From the NCBI RefSeq assembly GCF_019649055.1, contig NW_026570230.1, positions 1,178,001 through 1,242,000 of the forward strand: a stretch of DNA of 64,000 bases, read 5' to 3'. Position numbers and translations under genes: made by a program. The DNA is from Paramacrobiotus metropolitanus. Lineage: Eukaryota > Tardigrada > Eutardigrada > Parachela > Macrobiotidae. Numbering within the stretch: the first letter of the stretch is position 1; each line of letters starts with the position of its first letter. The notes beneath the pieces were generated by a model, which was given only the letters and a program-made list of their open reading frames with translations, did not search any database and was not told the DNA's origin. This document shows positions 10,372 through 21,375 of this stretch, piece after piece.

Positions 10372-13002
10372 AAACCCGCATCTAAACGGCAACGCATGTC
10401 GGAGCGGCTGGGAAACATGGTTAGTGACGTGATACAATAATCAACTGAAATATAAGACAGGAAAAAATTGTATCCGGTGTAGACGAACGTAAGAAGCAGC
10501 GGCGAATGTTTGCTCGGCCAAGTTGGCTGTCATTAAAAACTGTAACGTGATGTATGCGGGCTTATTGGGTAGGAGAGGGATTAGCAATTATCCATGATGC
10601 CCGGCTGGTAAACTGATCGTGCTGGCCATCCTTGTTTTCATCTAGCTGCCATTCCTGTTTTGATACCAGTGTTGATGTCAGTGTTAGCTGGTAAGTATGC
10701 ATCAGCATGGTATCGGGAAAGAAATTAGGTCTGACCAATTCTTTCGTGTTAAAGAGTGCATGCGGAAAAAAATGTCAGCTCATTAATTGTTACGAGTGTG
10801 GGCGTGATTTTTGCTTCGCTGGAGTGGTTAGGGGTCTCGCAAGCGCTGCATGCAACAACAGCAGTATGAAATCAGCATCCTGACTTAATTCCTTGTATGA
10901 CGTTGCTTCTACGGCCCTACGGCAAAAATATTGGAAAACATTCAAGAGCCACTTCGGATAAACAGTGCCCGCTCAAATTTCGCCTAGGAATTTAACGAGG
11001 TCATAGCAGGAATGTGACGTTTAAAGTAATGATTTTAATAACTTTCCCCCGTTCTGCATAACCATATAATTAGCCCTGAACGTACAAAATCTCGTGAATC
11101 GGTGACCTTGTACCATACCGCAGGTTACCCCAAAGGCAGTTTTTTTCAGTGTTACAGTAATTGCGCATTCCGGTAAATGATAAATAAAGTAATTATAACT
11201 CTACAGGCTCTACTATTAACTGTACTTGTATGGGAATGACCATGACACCTTGTCCGTGCTTTTTCACGGACAAAAACTCCGTGGTTAAAGTTGCGCGGCC
11301 GTTACAAACTTACAGTAACTGTAAACCTATATATAGTAATCACTATATATAATTATTATTAATTTTGTTACTGTGGTACAATATTGCGGCGTAATAAAAA
11401 AAATATATGGCAGTTGGAAACAGAAAGATCTGTACATGAATTGATTTGTATCTCCTGCAGAAATCTACAGAAAAAGTACGCGTAGACAAGGATATTTTAA
11501 TAAAATAAAAGCCGTGATGAACAGTAAAGCTACACACATACAAGTGAATCTTTCCAGCAAGTTACACTGCGTGTGCCAAATATTTCAGCCCACCTTTAAC
11601 TGGTCCCGACCAGGGTACTCTATTTTAGTTCAGGCAAAGAAAAAACTTAATTACAGAAAGTATTTTTATTCAGCAAAAACAGGTTGGTAACAACAGAGCC
11701 CATGCACTAATCAAATCGTTACCACATCCCGTTAATTTACGAAACAAATCTCTACACGGTTGATTTGGTATTTCGAACTGCTTTCTGCATTGTGCTCAAA
11801 CTTAACAAAGACTCTCCTTTTAATATGTATACCAGTAGCTCTAACAATAATTTCGGCCGGATTTAGATGTAGATCGGACTAGATCCGCACTGTTCACACA
11901 GTTAAATATAATCTACAATGATGTAATGCATATAACTGCAAAATCAGTTTCTAAGTATCGTCATAGTAAGAAAGGGCGTGCTGGCTATAGTAGTAGGACT
12001 AGAGTAGTACTGTAGGAGTGTCAGGTATCTGCTATCACAGCTGGAACGCACCCCTCCCCTTGCCAGACCTTCCGACCGGCATGTAGGTCGACGTGTCCGG
12101 AGTCAACCCTGCATAAGTAATTTGACGCCCGCTTTCGACGAAGTATGCCTTTTATGCGTAGCTGATGTCCTTTGAGCCCGTGTGGGCTCTGGATAGCGTA
12201 GCCGGCCGGGCAGGATGGTATGCGGTTTACCGCTCGTATGCGGAAAGATAATGGGCCAAATAGGGTATCATTATGAAGGACGGTGCACGAAAAAAAATGT
12301 TTATGCATCGGCAATCAAAACCATAGGGAGTTACTGCTACCCTCGGGTGGTATCAACCCTCAACGACCGGCTGTTGCCGAAGTTGTTGACCGCGTCTCTA
12401 CTTTTGAATTACATGTATGCGTCAACACCTGCTAATTAGAAGGCATGCGTCCCAGGGAAAGCGAGTTGAGATCTTCTCATTCGGACAATGTTATCTACAT
12501 AGACAGTGCATGCGTGTTGCCGAAGATTTGTAAACTGCTCTATATTTTCAGTTTTCGAATCTCCGCTATATCTCCAAATGTGTAATTATAGTTTCCTTTT
12601 CGCTGTGGAAATTGTCACTGGAAAATGCGAATCGTCGCAATTCTGTTGGTGGGATTGCGATTTGCGATTGACGGAAGCGCGCGAAAAAGATAAAATTTAA
12701 TGTGTTGGCAACAAGTAACGCTGGTCAAGTTGACCGTATGTACAGCACATCTGTAAAGACTGCACTTAAAATTAATTCTGATGCCAAACCTAGTGTGCAT
12801 TATGATAATTATGAATATGTAACAAAATTGAAACTTCTAAACTTTCGCTCGTCCCAGACGGCGAGTCGGCCCAAGCGTACGAAGAAGTTGTATCTGCTTA
12901 TACCGTTACGTTTGAGTTGAAGAAAACCTTAACGTTAAATAAAACAAATCTGTGATTTAAAATCGTTTAGATTTTTTTTAAACGGTTTACTTTGTATTGC
13001 AG
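10372..13002. other. Gene-free stretch
   Basis: Nothing recognisable on either strand. A minus-strand open frame at 12021-12314 and short plus-strand frames at 12215-12920 lack protein-like features or clear splice context. Confidence 0.5.
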
Positions 13003-13337
13003 TTCTGTAGCCGGACAGGGCGAATTCGGCCACGAATTGGTGGAAAACCGGAAAACGGTATGTTGCAATTTTACTTTGTTAAAGTGTTTATCGTATATTC
13101 GTACTAGTAAGCAGTTATCGCCATTCCGTTATGTCGCCAACAATTGCGCGGTTTTTAGTGAAATTTGCTTCAGACTGTTCCTTTTACAGGTGGCTATTTT
13201 ACACCAAAGGCTATAATGTGGGCGGTGGATCCCATCATCCCTGTGATATTAGTTTTGAAGATTGTAAGGAATTTGTGCTGGAAGGACTGAAAATGAAGGA
13301 AGAGCGGGTCGAGGTGGAGGAGCGAAATTTGTTTTAA
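13003..13337 (+). CDS. Weak two-exon hypothetical
   Basis: A candidate exon 13003-13057 is bounded by TTGCAG and GTATGT. A second, 13190-13337, follows CTTTTACAG and runs to TAA. The second exon has a plausible soluble stretch (GGGSHHPCDISFEDCKEF, then a Glu/Lys-rich tail). The reading-frame phase joining the two is ambiguous and no family is recognised. It could be a remnant gene extending towards 14.6 kb, where two further overlapping frames lie. Confidence 0.15.
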
Positions 13338-13874
13338 TCTTCTTGATTGGTGCAGGTATTCTACTAAGTTCGTGTACGTAACGTTGCGGTTTTTCGAGAT
13401 TACTGCGGAGTGCGGACAGTGTTATTTCGATTCAAGATTGTTTCATAAAGACGAGTGTGCCGCGCTGAAAATTTCTTTGGTTTTGCAGTTCTACTTGAAA
13501 TTTCTATTTAGATGATGGCTATTTTGTAGAAAAGCGCCATTCCGGACTCGGATTTCATTTCAGATCTGATCGCTCGGGGAATAAAGGTATTTTCCTGCAC
13601 TGCTACGTATTTTTCGATTTGTAGAGCCATCGGGTTTTTCAAAGAAACTCTTTTTTATCCCATTTTTCTGCCGTTTAACGATATGAGCTTTCTTGTAGAA
13701 GCGCCTGTACTCTGTAGTCTATATGTATATCCACACCTGTAGTTTGGTTACTTTAAAGTTTGCAGTGTTGAGCTATTCGATTATTAGATTAACCGCATGT
13801 ATGCGTATGTACGAGTATTAAGTATGCGCATGGTGAATTGGAGCATGAACCCAATTCCCTCTTTCTTCACTGTA

Positions 13875-13966
13875 GGTACAAAGTGGTCCAAGTCCTTAAA
13901 ACCGGTAAAGGTTTCATTAGTTTTAATATTTGTAGTTGTGAAATTAGATTTGGACCACTTTGTACC
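13875..13966. mobile_element. 92-bp MITE-like element with TA flanks
   Basis: The left terminus GGTACAAAGTGGTCCAA is perfectly inverted at the right end (TTGGACCACTTTGTACC), with TA on each outer side. A TA duplication fits a Tc1/mariner-type derivative. A single near-identical terminus (GGTACCAAGTGGTCCAAGTC) occurs alone at 26579-26598, indicating a repeat family in this genome. Confidence 0.65.
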
Positions 13967-13974
13967 TACCCTCT

Positions 13975-14136
13975 CACACCTGGCTAGCTGATAACTGGCA
14001 CGAAAAAAATATCTCCACACTCCGAACTCAGTCTACGTTTGGCCGATGCAGCTTCCGGTTCAGCTACGCTGGAATTTGCGGCAGTCAGAGTGTGGGGATA
14101 TTTCTTTCGTGCCAGTTATCAACTAGCCAGGTGTGA
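13975..14136. repeat. Inverted repeat, arms of about 48 bp
   Basis: The left arm (13975-14022) and right arm (14089-14136) are reverse complements with about three mismatches, separated by a loop of about 66 bases. The arms create mirror-image open frames containing YFFRASYQLARCE on both strands, which are not genes. It abuts the TA-flanked element at 13875-13966, so either one element inserted next to another or both belong to a larger composite. Confidence 0.75.
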
Positions 14137-15121
14137 AGGCGATCGGATTGGATCCAAAGCAGATGCGATTGGAAATGCTCAGTTATCTGTAATGGCCCCA
14201 GGTAATGTTTCCGGGGGATGTTTGATTGAGCATCGCGAAACCATTTCCTCGGCGCAAGTGTTCAGCAGTGGAAACGGAACATCAACTGATGACAAAGGGA
14301 ACATCAGGCGAATTGACTTCTTTCATCGTTTATATGTTTGATGTTTTTACTTAACAAATCTCTAGCTGGTTTATTTGTACTATTTTTTTAAGTAGGACGG
14401 AATGAAAGTCTCGTGGCTGCGAACGTTCTGGCTTCAATGGAGAGTAAACGTGCCAGTCCGGAGAAACGTCCGGTTCAACTCGTTCCAGGACAGAATATGG
14501 GGGCCGCTTACAATGAATGAGATGCTGGCGCTTGATCCCAAAAAATTACCCCTGATGAAGCAGCTGACTTTAAGGATATCGTAAGGTGACGTTTACGTTT
14601 GAGGATGAAAAGGGGAGGTTTCAAACATTGATTGCCGGGAATAAAACCTGAGCGGTATAAGAATATATTGTGAGCCATGCGATTTTTGTATTAATTTATT
14701 TTCACGAAATTTTCTGCGTGAAATTCCACTGCCATAACGTATTTTTTTGCGTTTTCGAGATCGTTTTCGTGATTTGTTAACCTTGCTGATTGTTACTGGT
14801 AGTCAACCTGGTTGATGTTTTCTACAAAAGCTTCTAGCAGTAGGTCTTATTGTATAGAAGTACAGATATTATGCCAGTTATTATGCCATATACTGCCAGT
14901 TCGGGCGTTTTTAATTGCACTGCATCTTTCGTCTTTTAACAAACACTGTTGTTAGTAAAGTTTCACATTTTTGCACTTTTCAATAAAATAATCACATTGA
15001 CGAAATAAGCCAGGAAACGCTACAGCGTTCCCAGTTAATTAAGATAAATACAGGCGTGCAAAACTGATACATATACGGGCAAAACTGAGCTGAGAAGCGT
15101 TATAAACCCGTTTAGCTACAG
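14137..15121. other. Spacer with short overlapping frames
   Basis: Two out-of-phase frames near 14400-14600 on the plus strand look partly protein-like (for example NEMLALDPKKLPLMKQL) but interrupt one another. If coding, this is a degraded exon. Otherwise nothing is seen. Confidence 0.3.
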
Positions 15122-16896
15122 CTAAATTCCGGCTCCAGCCGGTTTCAATTCCGGTGGCAAATCCGGTCGCAGTAGTGCTTTGATAAAGTTATCCTCATGC
15201 TCATACATCAACTTGTACGCTTCCGGTCCTTCACTCAAGCGCATATAATGCGTCACCACAAACCGCGGATCCAGCGTCCCATCCAACACCTTCTCCAAGC
15301 AGTACCGCCACAGTTTCTGGATCGGTGTCCCCCCGCAACGCATCGTCAGATTCTTAAACATAAACATCCCCATGGGAAACTGATTGGCCAGACCCACATA
15401 CGTGGCAATAATCGTCAATTTCCCGAACGGCCGCAGGGCTTTACAGCACTCCGTAATGGTCTCCGAGGTGTCGGTCTCCAGCATCAGCGTCCGTTGGACT
15501 TTATGCAAGACGCCCTTGGCGAACCGGTACCCGGCGGCATCGATAGCCACATCCCAGCCGCGCGGTTCCATATCGGCCAGTGTCCGGTTAACGTCCTGTT
15601 CGTTATAGTTGATGACCTCGATACCCAGCTTCTTGTGGGCCACATCCAGTCGGTAGGCTGTACCGGAAATGCCGACGATGCGGCGTGCTCCGAGGATCTG
15701 GCACCAGCGAGCGGCCAGCAGTCCGATGGGGCCCATACCCCAGATGGCCACGGTGTCGCCTTCGCGGACATCGCGTGCAGCGTGATAGGAGGTGGGGATG
15801 ATATCGGAGAGATATAAGGCCTTTTCGTCTAAAAGATCGATCGGGATGGGCAAGCAGTTCAAGTCGGCGAAAGGGACACGGACGTACTCGGCTTGACCCC
15901 CCTTGTAGTCACCTATGAAAGAGCTGAATTTAAAGGTCACGCCCATTTTATCAAATAGGACATTTAGCACAGAGTCCACCGACTGAACTTACGCAACATT
16001 ACCAATAATAAAAACTGTATATGTTCAAATTAAAACAATGTAATTAAGAAGTTTATTCAGTAATCAAATAACTTTATTTATATTTAAACAAAGTGATTGC
16101 TGCCACATTCAACGATTCATTTGTGTCACGATTGTACGGACCAGTAGAAGGAATACTATTTAGGTAACACTAACACAGGAATCCGTATGTAATACAAGTA
16201 GTGCTTTATTTTGCTTTATTTTATTGGCTTTTCTTCATGTACACCGGCTGCTTTCTTATTACAGTTATGAATTCCAAATACAACTTAACTCTTCAGCTTG
16301 GTTCAGTTTATTTTTGACCGACAAAGCGCCTAAAAGTGCGCTGCGTTTCCCGGAGTAATATATCTGCATTCTTATGTACCACGGTACATTGCGTTATTTA
16401 TTGTACCTGCTAAAGCTCCAAATCCAAATATGCCACAAGAATTATGCCCCACCGCCTGCTCCTGCACACGACTGGAATTGGTCGTGCTGCAGCTGGAAAA
16501 CTCTCCCCGCTGACAGAATTCACACTTTCCGCATATGATAGCAAAAGCCACAACCACCCGCGCTCCAATCGGCAGCTCCACTTCCACTCCCTTGGCCTCC
16601 ACAATCCCCATGAACTCATGTCCGACGATGTCGCCCTCGTTCATCCCCGGCACTTCCCCGGCATAGACATGCAGATCACTGCCGCAGATACTGGTGGCCG
16701 TCACCCGGATGATAGCGTCGGTCGGCGCACAAATGACCGGACGCGGCACCAGCTCATATCGCATATCCAGAGCTTTGTGCCAGACGACGGCGCTCATGCG
16801 GGTCGTTGGATCCTCGATCGGCTCGCTCGGACCGCTACTGACGGGCTTACGGCCGAGAACGGCATCCGCTAAATTTACTGCCGCATTCATTGCCAT
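15122..16896 (-). CDS. Zinc-dependent formaldehyde/alcohol dehydrogenase-like protein, microbial type
   Basis: Two exons, 16407-16896 and 15122-15912, join in phase 1 across a 494-base GT-AG intron and give 426 residues. The protein is a medium-chain zinc dehydrogenase. It has catalytic-zinc Cys71 in CGSDLH, His93-Glu94 in GHEFMG, and structural-zinc cysteines 122, 125, 128 and 136. The NAD(P)-binding glycine motif GMGPIGLLAA is in exon 2. Segments such as GGQAEYVRVPFADLN, LSDIIPTSYHAA and FPMGMFMFKNLTMR match the glutathione-independent formaldehyde dehydrogenase-like subfamily common in bacteria and fungi. The first 33 residues are an extra N-terminal extension without a clear targeting signal. 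The likely role is NAD-linked oxidation of formaldehyde or another alcohol in the cytosol; the substrate is inferred. Both exons are GC-richer than the flanks, and horizontal origin followed by intron gain is plausible. The start is the first ATG in the exon. Confidence 0.88.
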
Positions 16897-19800
16897 GGTT
16901 TATGATTTACGTGGTTAGGTTCTTTTTCTGATCGGTGAATCTAGTGGAAACAGAACAGATAAAATAACAACAGGGGAAAATGTTCAAAAAGCGCAAAATT
17001 ATTCGTAACAGTATGTTACTGTGCATATAACATCTAGTGGTAGACGGTAAAGAACTAGCTACAAGTTACCAGATAGAATTTATTGCAGTTTAGAATTTAT
17101 TGCCGCAGACTGCAATGGATTCTAGATACCATGATGAGCAGGATTGGAAAATACCAGTAAAAATATGGATTTTCCGTATCACCGACCTTCACCACTAACT
17201 GGAAAATGCCTCCGAGCGATGTTGTACAGTGTTCACATACCATGCCGGTACAAAGCAGTGCATGCGGTGCATTTAACGATAGGCGCCGCACAACAACAAA
17301 AAAACTGTATTGTACAATACATGGTAAAGTGCAATTCGTGTAGCTGAAGCAATGATGCTATTGTTTCGAAGCGAAACATTTTGCCAGATTTAGATTTGAG
17401 GCGATAGTTTAGCAATATTTATTTGTGGCAGTGATCCTTATTGCAGCCATTTCACGTCCTCAACTACTTTTCAACATATAGAAGTATTATTGCTAATAGC
17501 CAGTATAATTTTACGTCACGCTGGTCATTACTCATTACTCTTTAGTCCCTTTACCAGTGTGTCGAGGTTCAGAGTGCGGGATGGATTTAGTTTATTATGG
17601 AATTTGCAAATTTAATTGCTGGCATAAGAGAAACCTGAGTACAGCCGCTGAAAATACTTACTGTACTCGTACTTGTGCACGTGCAAAGAAAAACGGGAAA
17701 CCATTATATCAAACGCGTGTTATTCGTAATCTGAGATTGTCTAAGCTTTACTTATAAAATCTCATAGGCTTTGATGTAGCTGAATGTAAACAATAATGAC
17801 ATGGAACCGCCATTTGAACTGTCTGGGATCTCCAGATCTCAGCGGGAGTTTAAAGATGAAATGACGCAAGTGTTATCGATGACCAGTTTGCAGTTGTTGA
17901 AAATGACTTAGTGACGACTTTTTGTGCGCAAGTAATTTCTCGCCAATCACTCGCAGTGGAAATTGAAAACAGTAAATAATTATCAGCTATTTTTGCAAAG
18001 TTTACATCTGCTTGATTCAAATTAACCGTTGAACTGGAAAAGTTCATTTAAGTTGTTAGTCGCTCATTGTCAGTATACAACTGTTTATCATTTTGCTGGT
18101 TTCTTTTATAATGGTCCCAAAAGCGATTTTATTTGCATTTATTTCATGGACTGTATATGTACTTCCGTGGTGCGACAATGCCATCGAACTGGATTACCAG
18201 GTCGCTGGTACTTAAGAAGAAAAAACGTGCCATGTCAAAAGCTATCCAGGCTTTTCTAATCCATCGACGCCGCTGTCTATGTAGACAGGAGCATGGAAAT
18301 ATTAAAGGCAGTGTCATGTCGCACTTTTGCACGTAATGGAGGGTTTATATGGGCAATAAATCCGCAACAGCACCGCCCCGAACCAGGGTCTCCTTGGCAT
18401 GGAGAAAAAACGCCACTTTTACTGCTTCATCACGATCCATGTATATTGTAAAAATCAGATCTGCGCAGTGTCACATGAAAGGAATAGAGAGGGAGTTGGG
18501 CTATTACAGCGATATCGTCATAAAAGTCACGATGATCAAATATTTAAAACATGGTGCGTCGCAGGGCAAACTTCGTAACAGATAAATGGACATAAAAAAT
18601 GTTATACGGCGCAGTAGCGCAGTAAAAGCCGGTGTTGTCCAGATTGACATATAACATTATAATCAATGACGCAAAACAAGACATTTCAAGGAGCCGAACA
18701 ATCAATACATTATTTATGTAATGCAGTAGCAGGTATTTATTTTGTTATGTGTAAAACAGAATGAGAACAAAAAGCAAGAATTGCAGCGTATGTACAGGGA
18801 GCTGACGTTCTCTGGTACTGACGGCAATTTTTTAGACCAGCCGGGTGTACGCGGCGACAATACGTTGATCCAAGACAGCCTTATATAATTTGGCGGCTTG
18901 CTACTTGGCTGTGATGGAACTGGTTATCCGTCCCGATGAATCCGCTGGTAGCCTGCATCGAACAAATTAAAGTTACCAACATGTAGATCAGTTGTGAACT
19001 TGTGAACCAGCGCTGTTGTTGCGTAAGTTAAGATAGATTAGTTATCTACGTAATTATACCGTAAAACATTTTTTATTTACCGGCTTCAATAGTTTTTCAG
19101 ATAACTCTCATGCTTTATTTTTCGATGGCTCTAGCCGTTGACCATGTACAGGCTAAAGCTATCTGGATATGACGCAGGTTTTCTCATCTTATATTCGAAA
19201 TTCCTGCTGACCTTTGACACCGAAATAGATCCTGGTATCCGGTGTAGATGCACGCCAAGTGCGGATTAGTCCCATCCGCAGCTGAAAGGGATCCCAGCTC
19301 CAGACTGGCGCCTGTATATAATAATCTTAATTAAATATTCTTCGGCAAAAAAAATTTGCAATTATAATTTATTACAAACAGCTTGCAGTTATAACTTATA
19401 ATTCTTTACCGGAATAAATCTACATAATATAAATTTGTATAATACGTAGTACTCAAGACAGACTGCAGTCTGTAGGCCCCACTATCAAATAGTATGAATG
19501 TATCTAAAAGTCAAATTGCTGTAATTTTGCGCATTTACAGTTTGAGGCAGTTCTCAGACAGGTTTTCGTTTCGCAACAGAAGTATTAATAAAAACCGTGC
19601 CCTTTTTGACTAAACTTATAACTGCTGCTTGATAGCTGCTGGGTGGTTCTAATAATGAGGAATGTGGTAGAGACTGCAAAAACTAATCCACAGAATGCCC
19701 GTTTTTTAATTTCGATGGGTGGAAATTGATTCGTTTCTTCCAGTTAATTGTGTGTTAATCAGTTTACCGCTGTTAAATTCCTGCATCCTTGCGAGGTCGG

Positions 19801-21039
19801 GTGTGGGACCTAATTTTAGCCAACACGTGTTTCTCGCGTGGCGGATTTAAAAGATTAAAGGAGCGGTTATTTCAGAATCAGACTTCAATCAGATACTGCT
19901 GCAGACTAGAACCAATAATGCTGAGACCGACACGAGACTCTGTCGCCACGATAGTGTGTTAACAATTAAAATTTAATTAAATTAAATTGTAATCTGAAAG
20001 ATTAATTCCCACGTGCATGTTAGCGGCATTTCAATCCGAAATTTCTACTAGCATGAGTGACTTCCCTCGAAAACTTATTTTCGTTATTTTCGATAAATAA
20101 GCCACATGTTTTAAAAAAAAACGTATGCGAAAACTTTCAATTTAATTTCACAATACAAAGTTTAATTACAATATACTTTTGCGCAGTAGTTGCCATCTGA
20201 ATTTGAACCAACTAACTAAAGATTCGAAACAATATTTTACTTGTATCTGTATCTGCACCAAATGCAAAATAATTGTAAGATTTGTAAAAAGTTAAAAAGA
20301 CTATTTCTGATCAGGAAGCAAAATATTTGTAAAATTATACGTCAAGCATACATGCAGAAGTGCTTAACAGTGCTAAAGACGTTAATGGATGTTTTGGTTT
20401 TACTTCCAAATCTAACTTTAAAGCAATATTATCCAGCTGTGACGCAAGAATAATAATAACCGAAATAGATGGTGATACTTTAAGTATTTGTTGATACATA
20501 TTGAACGCTTGCTATACTGGGTAGACGATTGCAACCACAAGAAATGCGGGGGTACAACCATACTATAGCGGTTTTTTGTAGAACAGGAAAGAAAGAAGTA
20601 GTAAATATAATCACAGATTTATATTAATATTTGTAAAATTGCATTTGCGAGATTTTTTATGCGTTTAATCTGTTTTTGGCTACTTGCAATCGAGTTGATA
20701 TTTGAAAGGATAAGAATTTTCCAATAAAACAAAGCCTGATACGTTTGTGTATGAGCTGCTGACTGGCCTGCCACGCATTTTCGCACTGTTGTGTACACCG
20801 GCGCAAAATTTCGCGTGTCAAATAATTCGAGTTACGAGATGTAAACCAAAGGATTGGTATTCTTCATTTCGCGGGATGTTGCTCTTTTAACAGTAAGAAA
20901 ACGAAAGGGCACGCTTTAAGCTATAAGTATGTAGATGTAAACATGAAATATTTACAACATCAGGTAACGAATGCGTGTTACTCGCTTGCCGGTTTAAATG
21001 TTGGTGCACTAAAGGTCACCCTGATACCGCGTAGACAAA
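16897..21039. other. Long AT-rich gene-free stretch
   Basis: No coding exon, RNA gene or repeat could be supported in about 4.1 kb. Short open frames occur on both strands without conserved content. Downstream exons of the RYamide-like gene, if any, could be at its right end. Confidence 0.5.
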
Positions 21040-21097
21040 ATTCGCTGTATTAGCGAATTAAATATAAAATTCCCTAATGTTAGCGAATTTTATATTT
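21040..21097. repeat. Cluster of two small palindromes sharing TTAGCGAATT
   Basis: ATTCGCT-GTATT-AGCGAAT forms one hairpin (about 21040-21058). AAATATAAAATTC (21060-21072) is perfectly inverted as GAATTTTATATTT (21085-21097). The word TAGCGAATT recurs within both. It lies downstream of the RYamide-like exon and could be a MITE remnant or a dyad in an intron or 3' region. Confidence 0.55.
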
Positions 21098-21263
21098 TTT
21101 TTCAATAATGAAAGGATTTCAATGCCACAAACATCGAAAATTGTTTGGTTGTGAAACTATGAGTGTAGTACAAAACATTACGGCTAACAGCAAGTTAGCT
21201 AAGTGCAAGTTCAAGAAATGTATAGCAAGATAAGATGATATTTGACTCATTAGCGTTACCTAC

Positions 21264-21375
21264 CTTGATCATCGACGATGACTCCTTGGGATCGCTTCCC
21301 ATAGCGACCGTTAGTGAAGAACTGGCCGAGGCAGGCTTCGAAGAGGATGAAAGCAAAGAAAAGTCTGAGGAACAT
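21264..21375 (-). CDS. RYamide-like neuropeptide precursor, first coding exon
   Basis: The ATG at 21375 opens a 17-residue signal peptide (MFLRLFFAFILFEACLG). It is followed directly by QFFTNGRYGKR. This matches the arthropod RYamide consensus FFxxxRY-amide with its Gly amide donor and Lys-Arg cleavage site, so the product would be (p)QFFTNGRY-amide. The exon ends at a consensus donor (CAAG then GTAGGT) in phase 1 after a short acidic segment (QGVIVDDQ). At least one further exon must exist downstream and I could not fix it. The peptide sits immediately after the signal sequence, as in the ETH-like precursor at 3906-4170. A TATA-like AATATAAT lies about 180 bases upstream. In insects RYamides act through a dedicated receptor in feeding and water balance. 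The larger open frames on both strands over this region are out of frame with this peptide. Confidence 0.72.

Noticed and set aside
12021-12314. 97-codon minus-strand frame
   Set aside because: No known domain, and alternative frames are equally open.
13784-14341. Mirror-image frames with the same peptide on both strands
   Set aside because: They are produced by the inverted repeat and are not genes.
15197-15817. 206-codon plus-strand frame
   Set aside because: Shadow on the opposite strand of the dehydrogenase exon, whose own frame has complete family motifs.
16444-16872. 142-codon plus-strand frame
   Set aside because: Antisense shadow of dehydrogenase exon 1.
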